The notes below the pieces were generated by a model that was given only the letters and a program-made list of their open reading frames with translations, did not search any database and was not told where the DNA came from. Shown here piece by piece: positions 1 through 8,434 of a stretch of 64,000 nucleotides of DNA. The position numbers were made by a program, and so were the translations under genes. Position 1 is the first letter of the stretch. Each line of letters opens with the position of its first letter. The stretch lies in the NCBI GenBank assembly GCA_021846985.1, contig JAJZVX010000003.1, positions 1 to 64,000 of the forward strand, given 5' to 3'. This DNA comes from Acidobacteriota bacterium. Lineage in GTDB: Bacteria; Acidobacteriota; Terriglobia; Terriglobales; Acidobacteriaceae.

Positions 1-275
1 GCCTGGAGGAGCCGGGCATGGCCAACTGGGATCTTTCGGTTGTGAAGAAGTTCCCGTTCACCGCCAGCGGCCGGTTCAACATGGAGTTCCGCGCCGAGTT
101 CTACAACCTCTTCAACCGCACCCAGTTCGCCACGGTGAACACCGGTATCCCCAACTACAACATCAACCCGGATGGCACGAAGACGTATACAAATCCGAAC
201 CCGAACGTCGGATTGAGCTTCGGCCAGTTGAACCAGCCCAGAGTCGCGCAGTTCGCTTTACGGCTAGCCTTTTAG
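1..275 (+). CDS. TonB-dependent receptor, Oar-like (C-terminal end only)
   Basis: The frame is open from the window edge to TAG at 273-275, so only about the last 91 residues are present. The visible stretch (NWDLSVVKKFPF, then FRAEFYNLFNRTQF, ending in FALRLAF) matches the last beta-strands of the large Acidobacteriota outer-membrane receptors that carry an N-terminal carboxypeptidase-regulatory domain and a TonB barrel. The final residue is an aromatic Phe, as expected for the signal read by the barrel-assembly machinery. Such proteins take up large substrates, often glycans, but nothing here shows which one. A strong terminator follows 22 bases later, so this is the end of its transcript. 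Confidence 0.85.
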   Translation, partial: LEEPGMANWDLSVVKKFPFTASGRFNMEFRAEFYNLFNRTQFATVNTGIPNYNINPDGTKTYTNPNPNVGLSFGQLNQPRVAQFALRLAF

Positions 276-297
276 GTGTCCTCCTGAAGGTTGCCCG

Positions 298-338
298 GCC
301 TGGTCTGAGCAGCAATGCTCTAGACCAGGCTGTTTTTT
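298..338 (+). terminator. Rho-independent terminator after the TonB receptor
   Basis: A 9-bp perfect stem, GCCTGGTCT (298-306) with AGACCAGGC (322-330), is extended inward by GAGC/GCTC (307-310, 317-320) across one bulged base. It is followed by TGTTTTTT (331-338). It lies 22 bases after the receptor stop codon. Confidence 0.9.
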
Positions 339-810
339 GCTGAAGTCAACTGCAAAAGGGCAAAAATTCCGGGCGGCAAGAATCTTCCCGCCGGCTGGAG
401 GTTCCTTGCCGTGAAATATTCGTTTCTTGAATAGCTTAGCGGACAGTATCTGGCAGTAATCGGCCTGAGCGCAGAAGGACCAAAGGCCAAAAAGGGAGGC
501 GAAGGAAAACCAAGTCTCTTTCCGCTTTTCTATGGCAAACGCAGTTGCGGCTTGAGGTGGCGACGGGTTCACATGTGGCTTTTCGTATTGGATTCAACAT
601 TCATAAACTGAAAGAAAATTTCAAAAGATCGAAAATAAATGTGCATTGATGTTGTATTGTGGATGCATTGCAATCTTTTTAATAGGGAATCGCATCTGGC
701 TCTTGAAGGTTCATTCTGCTTCAAGCTAGCGCATCTTCAACCGCTGGGTGCGAAGACATGAACGACGAGTTCGAGTCCTCTGCCATCGAGACCAGGGAAG
801 ATAGAGACTG
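339..810. other. Intergenic region, AT-rich 5' leader of the next gene
   Basis: No credible gene is seen in this 472-base stretch. From about 590 to 690 it becomes clearly AT-rich compared with its surroundings, as expected for a promoter. Inside that part the heptamer TGCATTG occurs twice, at 642-648 and 664-670, exactly 22 bases apart (two helical turns). This suggests a dimeric regulator site for the HTH gene that follows. No unambiguous -35/-10 pair could be fixed. Confidence 0.4.
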
Positions 811-2043
811 ATGACAATGGATAACATCGAAAACGGCATGCCAAAACCGGTGGTCGCGGCAGCGCGAGACTACACTGTCGATGCTATTGCCCGCGCCATT
901 CTTGTTCTCAAGGTGTTTCCCTCCAGGTTCGCCACTCTTGAACTACACGAGATTGCAGAAAAGACGAAACAAAACAAGAGCACGGCCTTCCGTGTCGCGG
1001 AGACCCTGGTTCAGGGTGGAGTATTGGAGCGCGTGGGCCGTGCCGGATATCGACTGCAGATCGATATGACTCCCACCAAACGGTACACCATCGGATGGAC
1101 CGCGGCATCGGCCGTGCGCCCCTTTGCGGTTGCGATTACAGAAGGTCTGGTTGCGGCAGCCAGCGAATTGGGAATCAATCTGGTGACACTGGATAACGCT
1201 CTTGATCCGGCGACCTCTCTGCAAAATGCCGATAAGTTGGTCCAGATGAAGGTGGATCTGGCCATAGGGGCGGATTTTCACAGTGCCATGATTGCGCAGC
1301 TTTCCGCCAAGTATGCCAGCGCGCAGATTCCGTTCATCACGATCAATCTTCCCCATCCCGGGGCTTTCTACTTCGGTATAGACAACTACAGAGCCGGCCG
1401 CACGGGAGGCCGCTATCTGGCGAGGTGGGTGGCGGCGCACTGGAGCGAACTTCCCAATCAAATCTTTCTGGTGGGCATCGATTCCGCCGGGCCGTATCTC
1501 AACACGCGCCTGCAGGGAGTTTACGATGGGATCATTGAGGTTCTTCCAGAACTCCGCACCGCCAACTGCGGTCATATTGACTCACAGGCAAAATCCGACA
1601 AAACCTTCGATCTTCTGAGACGACGTATTCGAGTGGGTAATCTGCGCCGCGTGCTTGTGGGCTGCGTGGACGATTCATCGGCCATTGCCGCGCTCCAGGC
1701 GTTTCGCGATTTTGGCATGGAGGATAGGTGCGCGATTGCGGGGCAATGGGGATCCCCTGAAGTACGCGATGAACTGCGCAAGGAGTCTACGGGGCTGGTC
1801 TGCAGCGTTGCCTACTTCCCGGAAACCTATGGGAAGGGATTGGTTCGTCTCGCTACCGACATTCTCAACCGTCAGCGCATTCCACCCGCCATCTTCATCC
1901 AGCATCAGATCATTACGCAACAAAACGTGAACAAGGTTTATCCCAACGACGGTTGGTTGAAGTCTCCGGAAAGGTGGAAATCCGCGCAGGCAGGAGAGGA
2001 ACTCCAAAGACACGGCGCTGGTGGACGGCCATACGGACCTTGA
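811..2043 (+). CDS. Transcription regulator: IclR-type HTH fused to a periplasmic-binding-protein-like domain
   Basis: A predicted 410-residue cytoplasmic regulator. Residues about 24-80 form a winged helix of IclR type: an AIARAILVLKVF opening helix, then LHEIAEKTKQNKSTAFRVAETL. Residues about 100-390 resemble a LacI/sugar-ABC substrate-binding fold, with NLVTLDNALDP, KVDLAIGADF, IPFITINLPHPG, VGIDSAGPY and RLQGVYDGI. No signal peptide is present, so the binding domain probably works as an intracellular effector sensor, as in LacI proteins. The ATG at 811 has GGGAAG about 11 bases upstream; an in-frame ATG at 817 is the alternative. IclR HTH domains usually carry a GAF-like effector domain, so this pairing is unusual. 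No sugar operon is directly adjacent, and the target is unknown. Confidence 0.8.
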   Translation: MTMDNIENGMPKPVVAAARDYTVDAIARAILVLKVFPSRFATLELHEIAEKTKQNKSTAFRVAETLVQGGVLERVGRAGYRLQIDMTPTKRYTIGWTAASAVRPFAVAITEGLVAAASELGINLVTLDNALDPATSLQNADKLVQMKVDLAIGADFHSAMIAQLSAKYASAQIPFITINLPHPGAFYFGIDNYRAGRTGGRYLARWVAAHWSELPNQIFLVGIDSAGPYLNTRLQGVYDGIIEVLPELRTANCGHIDSQAKSDKTFDLLRRRIRVGNLRRVLVGCVDDSSAIAALQAFRDFGMEDRCAIAGQWGSPEVRDELRKESTGLVCSVAYFPETYGKGLVRLATDILNRQRIPPAIFIQHQIITQQNVNKVYPNDGWLKSPERWKSAQAGEELQRHGAGGRPYGP

Positions 2044-2136
2044 GCCTCTTCAGCGGTTCCATATGCAGAAAGAGCATCCCCAGCGTCTGCCGCTGGCTGG
2101 CGCTTTACGCTGTGTCCAGGGCCGCGGTGGAGCCGC

Positions 2137-3570
2137 TTATTCGGCTTGGTAGCGGTGAAGACGGCCCAATCCGTTAAATGCCGCCACTTTGTAGCACTCC
2201 GCCAGAGTGGGGTAATTGAAGACCGTTTCGATAAAATAGTCCACCGTTCCGTCCAGCGTCATCACCGCTTGCCCAATGTGCACCAGTTCGGCAGCACCCT
2301 CCCCGATGATGTGCACGCCCAGCACCTTGCGTGTCTCGCGGTGAAAGATCAGCTTCAGCCGGCCTGTGGTATCACCGCGAATCTGTCCTCGCGCCACGTC
2401 GCGATAGTAAGCCATCCCCACTTCGTAAGGCACGTCGTCGGCCGTGAGCTGCTCCTCGGTTCTGCCGATGAAGCTGATCTCGGGGATGGTGTAGATGCCA
2501 TACGGATAGAAGTTCGGATTCGACATCACGGTGTGATCGTTAAACGCCCGCGCAGCCGCAATCCGCCCCTGCTCCATTGAGACCGAAGCCAGCGACGGAA
2601 ATCCCACCACGTCGCCCACGGCAAAAATGTGCGGCACTTTGGTCCGGTAGTGTTCGTCCACGGCAATCCGCCCGCGCGCGTCGGCCTCCAACCCGGCCGC
2701 CGGCAGATTCAGCTCGTCCACTGCGCCCTGCCGTCCCACGGCGTAGAGCAGCGCGTCGCCGGAAACGCGCTTGTTGCTCATCAGATTCGCCACCACGGTT
2801 CCCTGCAGAGGATTGCGCGCGCCGCTCTCGGCGTTCAACGCCTCTACGCTTTCCACCTCTTCACCCAGCCGCAGCGTTACCCGGCTATCGCGCAGATGGT
2901 AGCTGAGCGCCTCTACGATCTCCCGATCGGCAAACTCCAACAGGCGGTCCCGCTTTTCGATGAGTGTGACCCGCACGCCCAGCACGGCAAACATGCAGCC
3001 ATACTCGACTCCCACCACGCCGCCGCCCACCACGATCAACGACCGGGGCAACTCCGGCAGGTCAAGAATCTGGTCGCTGTTCACGATCGTGCGCCCGTTG
3101 ACCGGTACTTTTGGCGAGGTCGCCGGCCGCGTCCCCACCGCTAGAACGATCTGCTCCGCCTCCAGCGTCGTATCCGCCAGCGGCCCTTCCACGCGTATGT
3201 GTTGGGGGTCCACAAACCGCGCCATGCCGTGCACTACGTCGATGCCGTTGCGAGAGAGTTGAGCTTCGGTCACGTCCACTTCGGTGCGGATCACCGCCTG
3301 CACCCGGAACGCCAGGTCCGCCATGGTGATCTTCTCTTTTACCCGGTAGCTCATGCCATACACGGACCGATACGCGTATCCCGACAGGTGCAGCACCGCC
3401 TCGCGCATAGTTTTCGACGGAATGGTGCCTGTGTTCACGCACACCCCGCCCACCACGCTACGCGCCTCCACCACCGCAACCCGCTTGCCCCGCTTGGCCG
3501 CGGCCACAGCCGCCCGCTGTCCGGAAGGACCGGATCCAATCACCACCAGATCGTAGAGTACGGCGTTCAT
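2137..3570 (-). CDS. sthA: Soluble (Si-specific) NAD(P)+ transhydrogenase
   Basis: A 477-residue flavoprotein of the pyridine-nucleotide disulfide oxidoreductase family that balances NADPH and NADH. It has an N-terminal FAD motif GSGPSG (12-17), a second nucleotide-binding motif GGGVVGVEYG near 180, and a C-terminal dimer domain with HIIGEGAAELVHIG. Where dihydrolipoamide dehydrogenases have the redox pair CxxxxC, this protein reads CVNTGT (C44, T49). Loss of the second Cys is the hallmark of SthA. The start at 3570 is chosen because GGGGGAAG lies 5-6 bases before this ATG. A longer frame reaching 3615 adds 15 residues unlike the family. It is a single gene, not obviously in an operon. Confidence 0.88.
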   Translation of the reverse strand: MNAVLYDLVVIGSGPSGQRAAVAAAKRGKRVAVVEARSVVGGVCVNTGTIPSKTMREAVLHLSGYAYRSVYGMSYRVKEKITMADLAFRVQAVIRTEVDVTEAQLSRNGIDVVHGMARFVDPQHIRVEGPLADTTLEAEQIVLAVGTRPATSPKVPVNGRTIVNSDQILDLPELPRSLIVVGGGVVGVEYGCMFAVLGVRVTLIEKRDRLLEFADREIVEALSYHLRDSRVTLRLGEEVESVEALNAESGARNPLQGTVVANLMSNKRVSGDALLYAVGRQGAVDELNLPAAGLEADARGRIAVDEHYRTKVPHIFAVGDVVGFPSLASVSMEQGRIAAARAFNDHTVMSNPNFYPYGIYTIPEISFIGRTEEQLTADDVPYEVGMAYYRDVARGQIRGDTTGRLKLIFHRETRKVLGVHIIGEGAAELVHIGQAVMTLDGTVDYFIETVFNYPTLAECYKVAAFNGLGRLHRYQAE

Positions 3571-3889
3571 CTGTACTTCCCCCGCCGCCGGAAAGGGGAA
3601 GCTCCGGCAGCCCATACCCGGAGGCTACCATAGCTTGCACCCGCATCCAATGCACTGTTCGTGCGCTGCCCCCATCCAATCCTCGATCGGTCCAACACAA
3701 AAGCGCGGAACCCCCGCGGCTGCTTCGCCGCCAGGAGTCCCGCTCATCTGTGCCCCGCTCTGTTCGCGCAGCGCGGACACGAACTGGAGGCGGCAAGCCG
3801 GGTTCCCAGCCGCTGGCGCGCCGACGCCAGCGCCGGGGCTGCAGATCTGGGCCCGCCCGCCGCCATATGAAACTCAAAAGCAGCACTAC

Positions 3890-5593
3890 TTATGCTGGCT
3901 GCAGCGTCCGTTCATACCCTGCCTGGCCCCCGCTCAGCCTGCTGCCCATCTGCATTCCGCCGTCCAGGCGAAACTGCCGGATCATTCCATCGAGATCCGC
4001 CGCCAGCGCCGCCAGGTTTTTCAGCGCTTCCACTGCTTCCTCCGCCCCTTGTGCATTCTCGGTCGCGAGTTGCGAAATCTGCGCCGCCGACTCAGAAATC
4101 TCTCCTGACGCCGATGTCTGTTCTGTCGCTGCCGTTGCGATCAAATCGATCTGGTGCTCCACTTGCTTAGAGGATTCGATAATCGCCTCGAGACTCTGCC
4201 GGGCGCGCGAGGTTTCGCCTATGCCTGCCTCCACCGCGGTTCGGCTCTCCTGCATGACATCCAGCGTCGCGCGCGTCTCCTCCTGGATGCTCCGAATCGT
4301 TCCTGCAATCTCTTCCGTCGCACCCTTGGTCCGCTCCGCCAGCCGCCGGACCTCTCCGGCCACCACCGCAAAGCCACGGCCATGTTCACCGGCGCGCGCC
4401 GCCTCGATGGCGGCGTTCAATGCCAGAAGATTGGTCTGTTCGCTGATCTCCTGGATCACGTTCACCACTTTGCCAATCTCTTCCGAGCGGTGCGCCAGCG
4501 AGGTCATCTTGTCGGCCACGGAACCGGTAGCGGCCGCAATCTTCTCCATCGTTATCGCCGCCGATTGCATTATCCCGCCGCCTTGCTCGGCCGTCTCCGC
4601 CGACGCCCGGCTGGCGCTTGCCGCCGTCTCCGCGTTGTTGCTGATCTCCGCGATGGTGGCCGTCATCTCCTGCGCCGCGGCCGCAATCTGATTGGTCTTG
4701 CTCGATTGCGTGTTCGCGTTTCCCGCGGTCTGCACCGACCGCGCGCTCATCTGCGTGGTAGCCGCCGAGAGCGTTTCCGCTCCCTTGGCCACGGACAGAA
4801 GCACCTTCCGCATGGACTCCGCGCACTTGTTCAGCGCGATGCCCAGACGGCCAATTTCGTCGGTCGCCAGCACGTCTACATGAACCGTCATATCTTTTTC
4901 GGCCAGTCGCTCCAGCGCTGCGGTCATCCGCTGAATCCTGGGCGCCGTCAATCGCGTGAGAACTACGCCGGTGATCGCACACAGCAACACAATCAGCATC
5001 GTCACTCCGGTGCTCACCCAGGTTGACAGCTTGCTGTCTCTGGTGGCACCGCGTGCGCTATCCATTCCTTCTTTCGCATTCAGGTCAAGTGACAGTAGAC
5101 TGGCATTCACAGCTTCGTTAAATTCCTTCAAAGTCGCATCTGACGATAGCGCGTCCAGGGCATCTCCTGCTTTCCCCGCCGCCAATAGTGTCACGCCGCG
5201 ATTACTCGACTCAAGATACTGCGCTCCCGCTGCCGCTATCTTCTCGTAAAGTTGCTTCTCGCCTGGATAATTGATCAGTGCATTGTAGGCCGCAAGCCCC
5301 TTACTGTAAGCCATCATCCCTTCCTGCCGCCGCGCCATCTTGCTGGCTGTGCATGCCGGCGTCTGGCAGAGCAGCAAGTCCAGATCTGATTGCCGCACGA
5401 CGTTCAATCCGGTGCGAACCTCTGCCAGATGAATCACCGAGGGAAATGCGTTCTCGCTCACGTCCGCGCACTTTAGAGAGATGACATGAAACGTCAACAG
5501 CGAATAACTGCCCAGAACAATGGCGCAGACGCACACGACGCCAAATGCGTAAGCGAATTTTCGGGAGATGGGGAGATTGCGAAGCCAGGACAT
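3890..5593 (-). CDS. Methyl-accepting chemotaxis protein
   Basis: A 567-residue inner-membrane chemoreceptor that passes ligand signals to CheA/CheW. Layout: cytoplasmic start, first membrane helix about 12-34, periplasmic helical sensor of the four-helix-bundle type about 35-185, second membrane helix about 188-210, HAMP about 211-265, and a long cytoplasmic coiled coil. The strictly conserved hairpin tip, [20 protein letters not shown], lies near residue 400. Ala/Glu/Ser/Thr-rich heptads on both sides fit methylation helices. There is no C-terminal CheR-tethering pentapeptide. No other chemotaxis gene lies nearby, so it is an orphan receptor with unknown ligand. The periplasmic segment holds several Cys residues ([12 protein letters not shown]). 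Confidence 0.93.
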   Translation of the reverse strand: MSWLRNLPISRKFAYAFGVVCVCAIVLGSYSLLTFHVISLKCADVSENAFPSVIHLAEVRTGLNVVRQSDLDLLLCQTPACTASKMARRQEGMMAYSKGLAAYNALINYPGEKQLYEKIAAAGAQYLESSNRGVTLLAAGKAGDALDALSSDATLKEFNEAVNASLLSLDLNAKEGMDSARGATRDSKLSTWVSTGVTMLIVLLCAITGVVLTRLTAPRIQRMTAALERLAEKDMTVHVDVLATDEIGRLGIALNKCAESMRKVLLSVAKGAETLSAATTQMSARSVQTAGNANTQSSKTNQIAAAAQEMTATIAEISNNAETAASASRASAETAEQGGGIMQSAAITMEKIAAATGSVADKMTSLAHRSEEIGKVVNVIQEISEQTNLLALNAAIEAARAGEHGRGFAVVAGEVRRLAERTKGATEEIAGTIRSIQEETRATLDVMQESRTAVEAGIGETSRARQSLEAIIESSKQVEHQIDLIATAATEQTSASGEISESAAQISQLATENAQGAEEAVEALKNLAALAADLDGMIRQFRLDGGMQMGSRLSGGQAGYERTLQPA

Positions 5594-5899
5594 GCCAGCA
5601 ACCCTTTCATATGGGATTCCCTCTCTTTATCGGCGTAATGCCCATCAACTTGAGTGCTCCGGCGTTTCTCGCTGCCAATGTCGTCCAGATGTCCCTCGCC
5701 ATCCAAATCCTGCGCGATCGCTTGGCCAGCGGCACAACGGTCAAGGCCCCAGTCTCCCGGTCCGGCACCGATTGTGTCCACGACAGCCAAGTACGGGTGC
5801 AGGTGCGCTTTCAGGCCAAAGCTTGATCGAGTTGCAGATCTGTCGAACCGCAGGTTAGAAACGGCGCTGCTCGCCCACTTCCCATGAGACGGGTTCCTT

Positions 5900-6218
5900 A
5901 TGCAGTTCCTCTCGGTCTTTGTTGCCATTGTCATTGCATTTGCGCTGATCATGGCCGCCATTCTTATCCGTCACGCACCGCTTTCTCGACCTGTGCCCGG
6001 GGGTGATGCTGGCGCAGGCTCTCGCCGGAATGCTTGCGTTCGGGTTCCATCTGCGTGCCAACCTTGTGGAACCTGGCCACGAGCTCTTTGACAAGCTGGT
6101 CAACGGCGCACCGCCGCTGGCCGCGCTGCTGTTCCCGAATCTGGCGGGCATGGCGCTCATCGGCCTGTGGGCACTGATTCCTCACTTGCCCGAACCGGAT
6201 CCGGCATCTCCTGGCTGA
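5900..6218 (+). pseudogene. Small membrane protein, possibly split by a frameshift
   Basis: Two overlapping plus-strand frames together look like one small hydrophobic protein. The first (ATG 5900) starts MQFLSVFVAIVIAFALIMAA, a good membrane helix, then loses its character after about residue 30. The other frame, open from 5949 and ending at 6218, reads VMLAQALAGMLAFGFHL, then EPGHELFDKLVNGAPPLAALLFP, then MALIGLWALI: two more hydrophobic helices around a polar loop. A one-base shift near 5970-6000 would join them into a roughly 105-residue protein with three helices. It could instead be chance open frames, because no ribosome site is convincing. It lies downstream of nnrS on the opposite strand. 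Confidence 0.3.
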
Positions 6219-6296
6219 GCGCATCCCGCGGCGGAAACCGCGGAAGAATAGCATGGTTGCTTCGATACAGTTCGGTCGCCGCGCGCCGAACACCAC

Positions 6297-7649
6297 TCAT
6301 GCCGCAACAGCCTGGCGCCGATTTGCCGCGGCAAATGCGGGCTTTCCCAGCAGAAATGTCAGCGCCACATTGGCCGCAAAAACCAGCACGCCGCTCAACT
6401 CCAGCACCCCGGAGATGGGCAGCGTCTTCCACGCAAAGGCTAGATAGCCTTCATAGGCCAGCGGCTCGGAAAGGACGCGCAGCGTGCAGCCCATCTGCAG
6501 CAGCAGGAGACTGGCGAACATCAGCCGCGTGCTGAAGATGCGATAGATGCCGGCGAAGTGGGGCAGGATGCGCGGCCCGATGGCGAAGACCATGGTGGCC
6601 GCGAAGCCCACCGTGAGCGCGTGGCGCGACGCCCCCCAGATGCCGCCATGCCGGTCGGCGCACGCGGCCCAAAGGCCAAGAGCGCCTGCAACCGCCAGCC
6701 ACAGATACGCGAGCCGCACAAAAACCGGAAAGCTGGCATGAATGCCCTGCACCTTTGCCGGTCCGTGCGGCCGCTCGCCAAGACGCAACCCCGCGATCGC
6801 AGCCAAAGCGCTTAAAAGGAGCAGAACCGCCGCGAGCTTCGTCCATGCCGCCACGCCGCCCAGTACGCCCAGTACGTCGAGCGCCAGAGCCGCTCCGAAG
6901 ATCCGTGCTGCGGGCTTGCGGATGGCGAGGAACGCAGGCAGCCAGCGCGCGGAGAAACCCCACACCATCGGCACAAGGAATCCCCACGCCAGCAGAACCA
7001 GAAAACGCTGGTCGAGCGCGTGCGGAAACGCCCCCTCTGCGCCCACTAGCGCCAGGCGCACGCATTCTATGAAGTTGAAAACTACCGTGGCGGCCAGCCC
7101 CACGGTGCCCAGCATGACGGACACCATCCACAACTCCATACCGGACTTCCTGCGCTTGTGCGGCTGCTCGGGCAGTTTGTGGCGCGAAGCGGCGGCCAGG
7201 AATAGAACCATGGCAGCCAGCTCAAAACTCGCCGATGCCGCAAGGAGCATGCGCCCATGCCATCCGTAAATGTTCGCAGCCCACCGCATCGCCACGCCCG
7301 ATGTCCACAAGGCGAAACAGGCCAGCGGCCAACGGACAACCGAGCCGCCGCGCGCCGGCTGCGAGTAAAATCCGATGCCGAGCACAAAGCTGCCGATCCA
7401 TCCAAACACCTGCGCGTGACCGTGCCCCTGGATCCAGGCGGGCGAAAGAGCCCCCAGGCCATGGTGCGCCGCAATGGCCATCAGATTCGAAAATCCCAGC
7501 AGCGTGCCCGGCAGCGCCATGAAGAACAAGCCCGCGGCAATCCATGCGCGCAACATCAGACTCTTCCGCCGTTCCCGCGCGATGAGCGCCGCGGCCGCGC
7601 CGGCGTTTCCATTCCTTGAGGTCGTAGGGTCAAGAACGTCATCGATCAT
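6297..7649 (-). CDS. nnrS: NnrS family membrane haem/copper protein
   Basis: A 450-residue integral membrane protein with about twelve hydrophobic helices. The signature IQGHGHAQVFGWIGSFVLG near residue 75 is the conserved His-rich motif of NnrS, a haem- and copper-containing protein that relieves nitric-oxide-linked stress in denitrifiers and pathogens. A second conserved-type segment, HALTVGFAATMVFAIGPRILPHF, lies near residue 350. The start at 7649 is preferred because AGGGGG lies six bases upstream. The frame can be extended to 7670, which would overlap the upstream gene by 19 bases. Only two bases separate it from the RIC-type gene before it, so the two are probably one operon. Confidence 0.9.
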   Translation of the reverse strand: MIDDVLDPTTSRNGNAGAAAALIARERRKSLMLRAWIAAGLFFMALPGTLLGFSNLMAIAAHHGLGALSPAWIQGHGHAQVFGWIGSFVLGIGFYSQPARGGSVVRWPLACFALWTSGVAMRWAANIYGWHGRMLLAASASFELAAMVLFLAAASRHKLPEQPHKRRKSGMELWMVSVMLGTVGLAATVVFNFIECVRLALVGAEGAFPHALDQRFLVLLAWGFLVPMVWGFSARWLPAFLAIRKPAARIFGAALALDVLGVLGGVAAWTKLAAVLLLLSALAAIAGLRLGERPHGPAKVQGIHASFPVFVRLAYLWLAVAGALGLWAACADRHGGIWGASRHALTVGFAATMVFAIGPRILPHFAGIYRIFSTRLMFASLLLLQMGCTLRVLSEPLAYEGYLAFAWKTLPISGVLELSGVLVFAANVALTFLLGKPAFAAANRRQAVAA

Positions 7650-7651
7650 TG

Positions 7652-8380
7652 TTACCCCCTGCTGTGCCATGTTCTCTCCATCGCGGCGGCGCGCGGAAAG
7701 AGCACTTCGTTTTCGAGGTAGAGATGTTGTTGAAGGCCAGACTCAAATGCGCGCAGGCCGCCGTAAAGCGCGCAGTGGGTGGCGCAGGCCCACGAGGGCG
7801 TCTCGAACCCATGCGTCAGTTCGCGCAAGCTGGTAAAAATCTGTCCGGCCGTCTCGTGGTCGCGCCTCATGGCGGCAATAGGCTGTCCAACCGCGCGGAG
7901 GGATGAGCGCGTCGTCCGTCCATTGCGCGCCTCGTCGTCCATCTCCGCAATCAGGGGGAACAGCGCCTGCTCTTCCTTTTCAATGTGCGCGAGAACCTCG
8001 TCGCGAAGTTCCTGCACCAGCTGCCGCACGCGCGCCAGCTCCGGCGCTCGGCCGCCGCGCTTTGCCGCCAGCTTCTCCGCCAGCACGACCAAACCGGGCA
8101 GATCCTGCCGGAGAGCGCGATGATGCACGCGCACGATGTGCTGAATAAGGCGCGTCGCCGGCAGGCTCGCGGGGTCCGACGGCTCAGCCCCCGCCGCGGC
8201 TATTGCCGCATCGGCCAATTTTTCCATCACCTGGTCGATGGAGAGTTGCAGCTCCGCGCAGGCGCTGTGCAGCGATCTGTCGGCGTACGCGCACAGGTCG
8301 ATGTCGAACCGCTGCAGAATGGCGGCCGCGGTTGTCTGGTTGGCAACGATCTCGCGGATCGACTGGGTTGACGCGTTCAT
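7652..8380 (-). CDS. ric: Di-iron iron-sulfur cluster repair protein (RIC/ScdA/YtfE family)
   Basis: A 242-residue cytoplasmic protein with a short N-terminal DUF542/ScdA domain (about 5-55) and a hemerythrin-like four-helix bundle (about 75-230). Metal-ligand motifs are HIVRVHH, HIEKEEQALFP, RRDHE and the final ENEVLFPRA. Family members repair Fe-S clusters damaged by nitric oxide or peroxide. The N-terminal domain normally has a CCxGG-type motif after the conserved Asp; here it reads DLCAYADRSLH, keeping only one Cys (C30), so the N-terminal chemistry may differ. GGAG lies about 10 bases before the ATG. It is transcribed with nnrS and divergent from the radical SAM/hemerythrin pair. Confidence 0.88.
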   Translation of the reverse strand: MNASTQSIREIVANQTTAAAILQRFDIDLCAYADRSLHSACAELQLSIDQVMEKLADAAIAAAGAEPSDPASLPATRLIQHIVRVHHRALRQDLPGLVVLAEKLAAKRGGRAPELARVRQLVQELRDEVLAHIEKEEQALFPLIAEMDDEARNGRTTRSSLRAVGQPIAAMRRDHETAGQIFTSLRELTHGFETPSWACATHCALYGGLRAFESGLQQHLYLENEVLFPRAAAMERTWHSRG

Positions 8381-8434
8381 GATTCACACTCCACTAGCTA
8401 CAGTAACCAACCGCCCGTCAGGGGACAGTAACTT
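8381..8434. promoter_or_regulatory. Divergent control region of the NO-stress-type cluster
   Basis: Only 54 bases separate the starts of the ric-nnrS operon and the radical SAM gene, so both promoters must share this region or reach into the genes. An imperfect inverted repeat spans about 8415-8447 (CCGTCAGGGGACA against CCGCCAGTGACA), with core GACA-N8-TGTC at 8423-8438. It may bind a shared regulator. No clear NsrR or FNR/NnrR consensus is visible. Confidence 0.3.

Noticed and set aside
5494..5961. Minus-strand frame with a DLDGEGHLD motif like FG-GAP repeats
   Set aside because: Only one motif, overlaps the start of the chemoreceptor gene, and the rest has no repeat structure.
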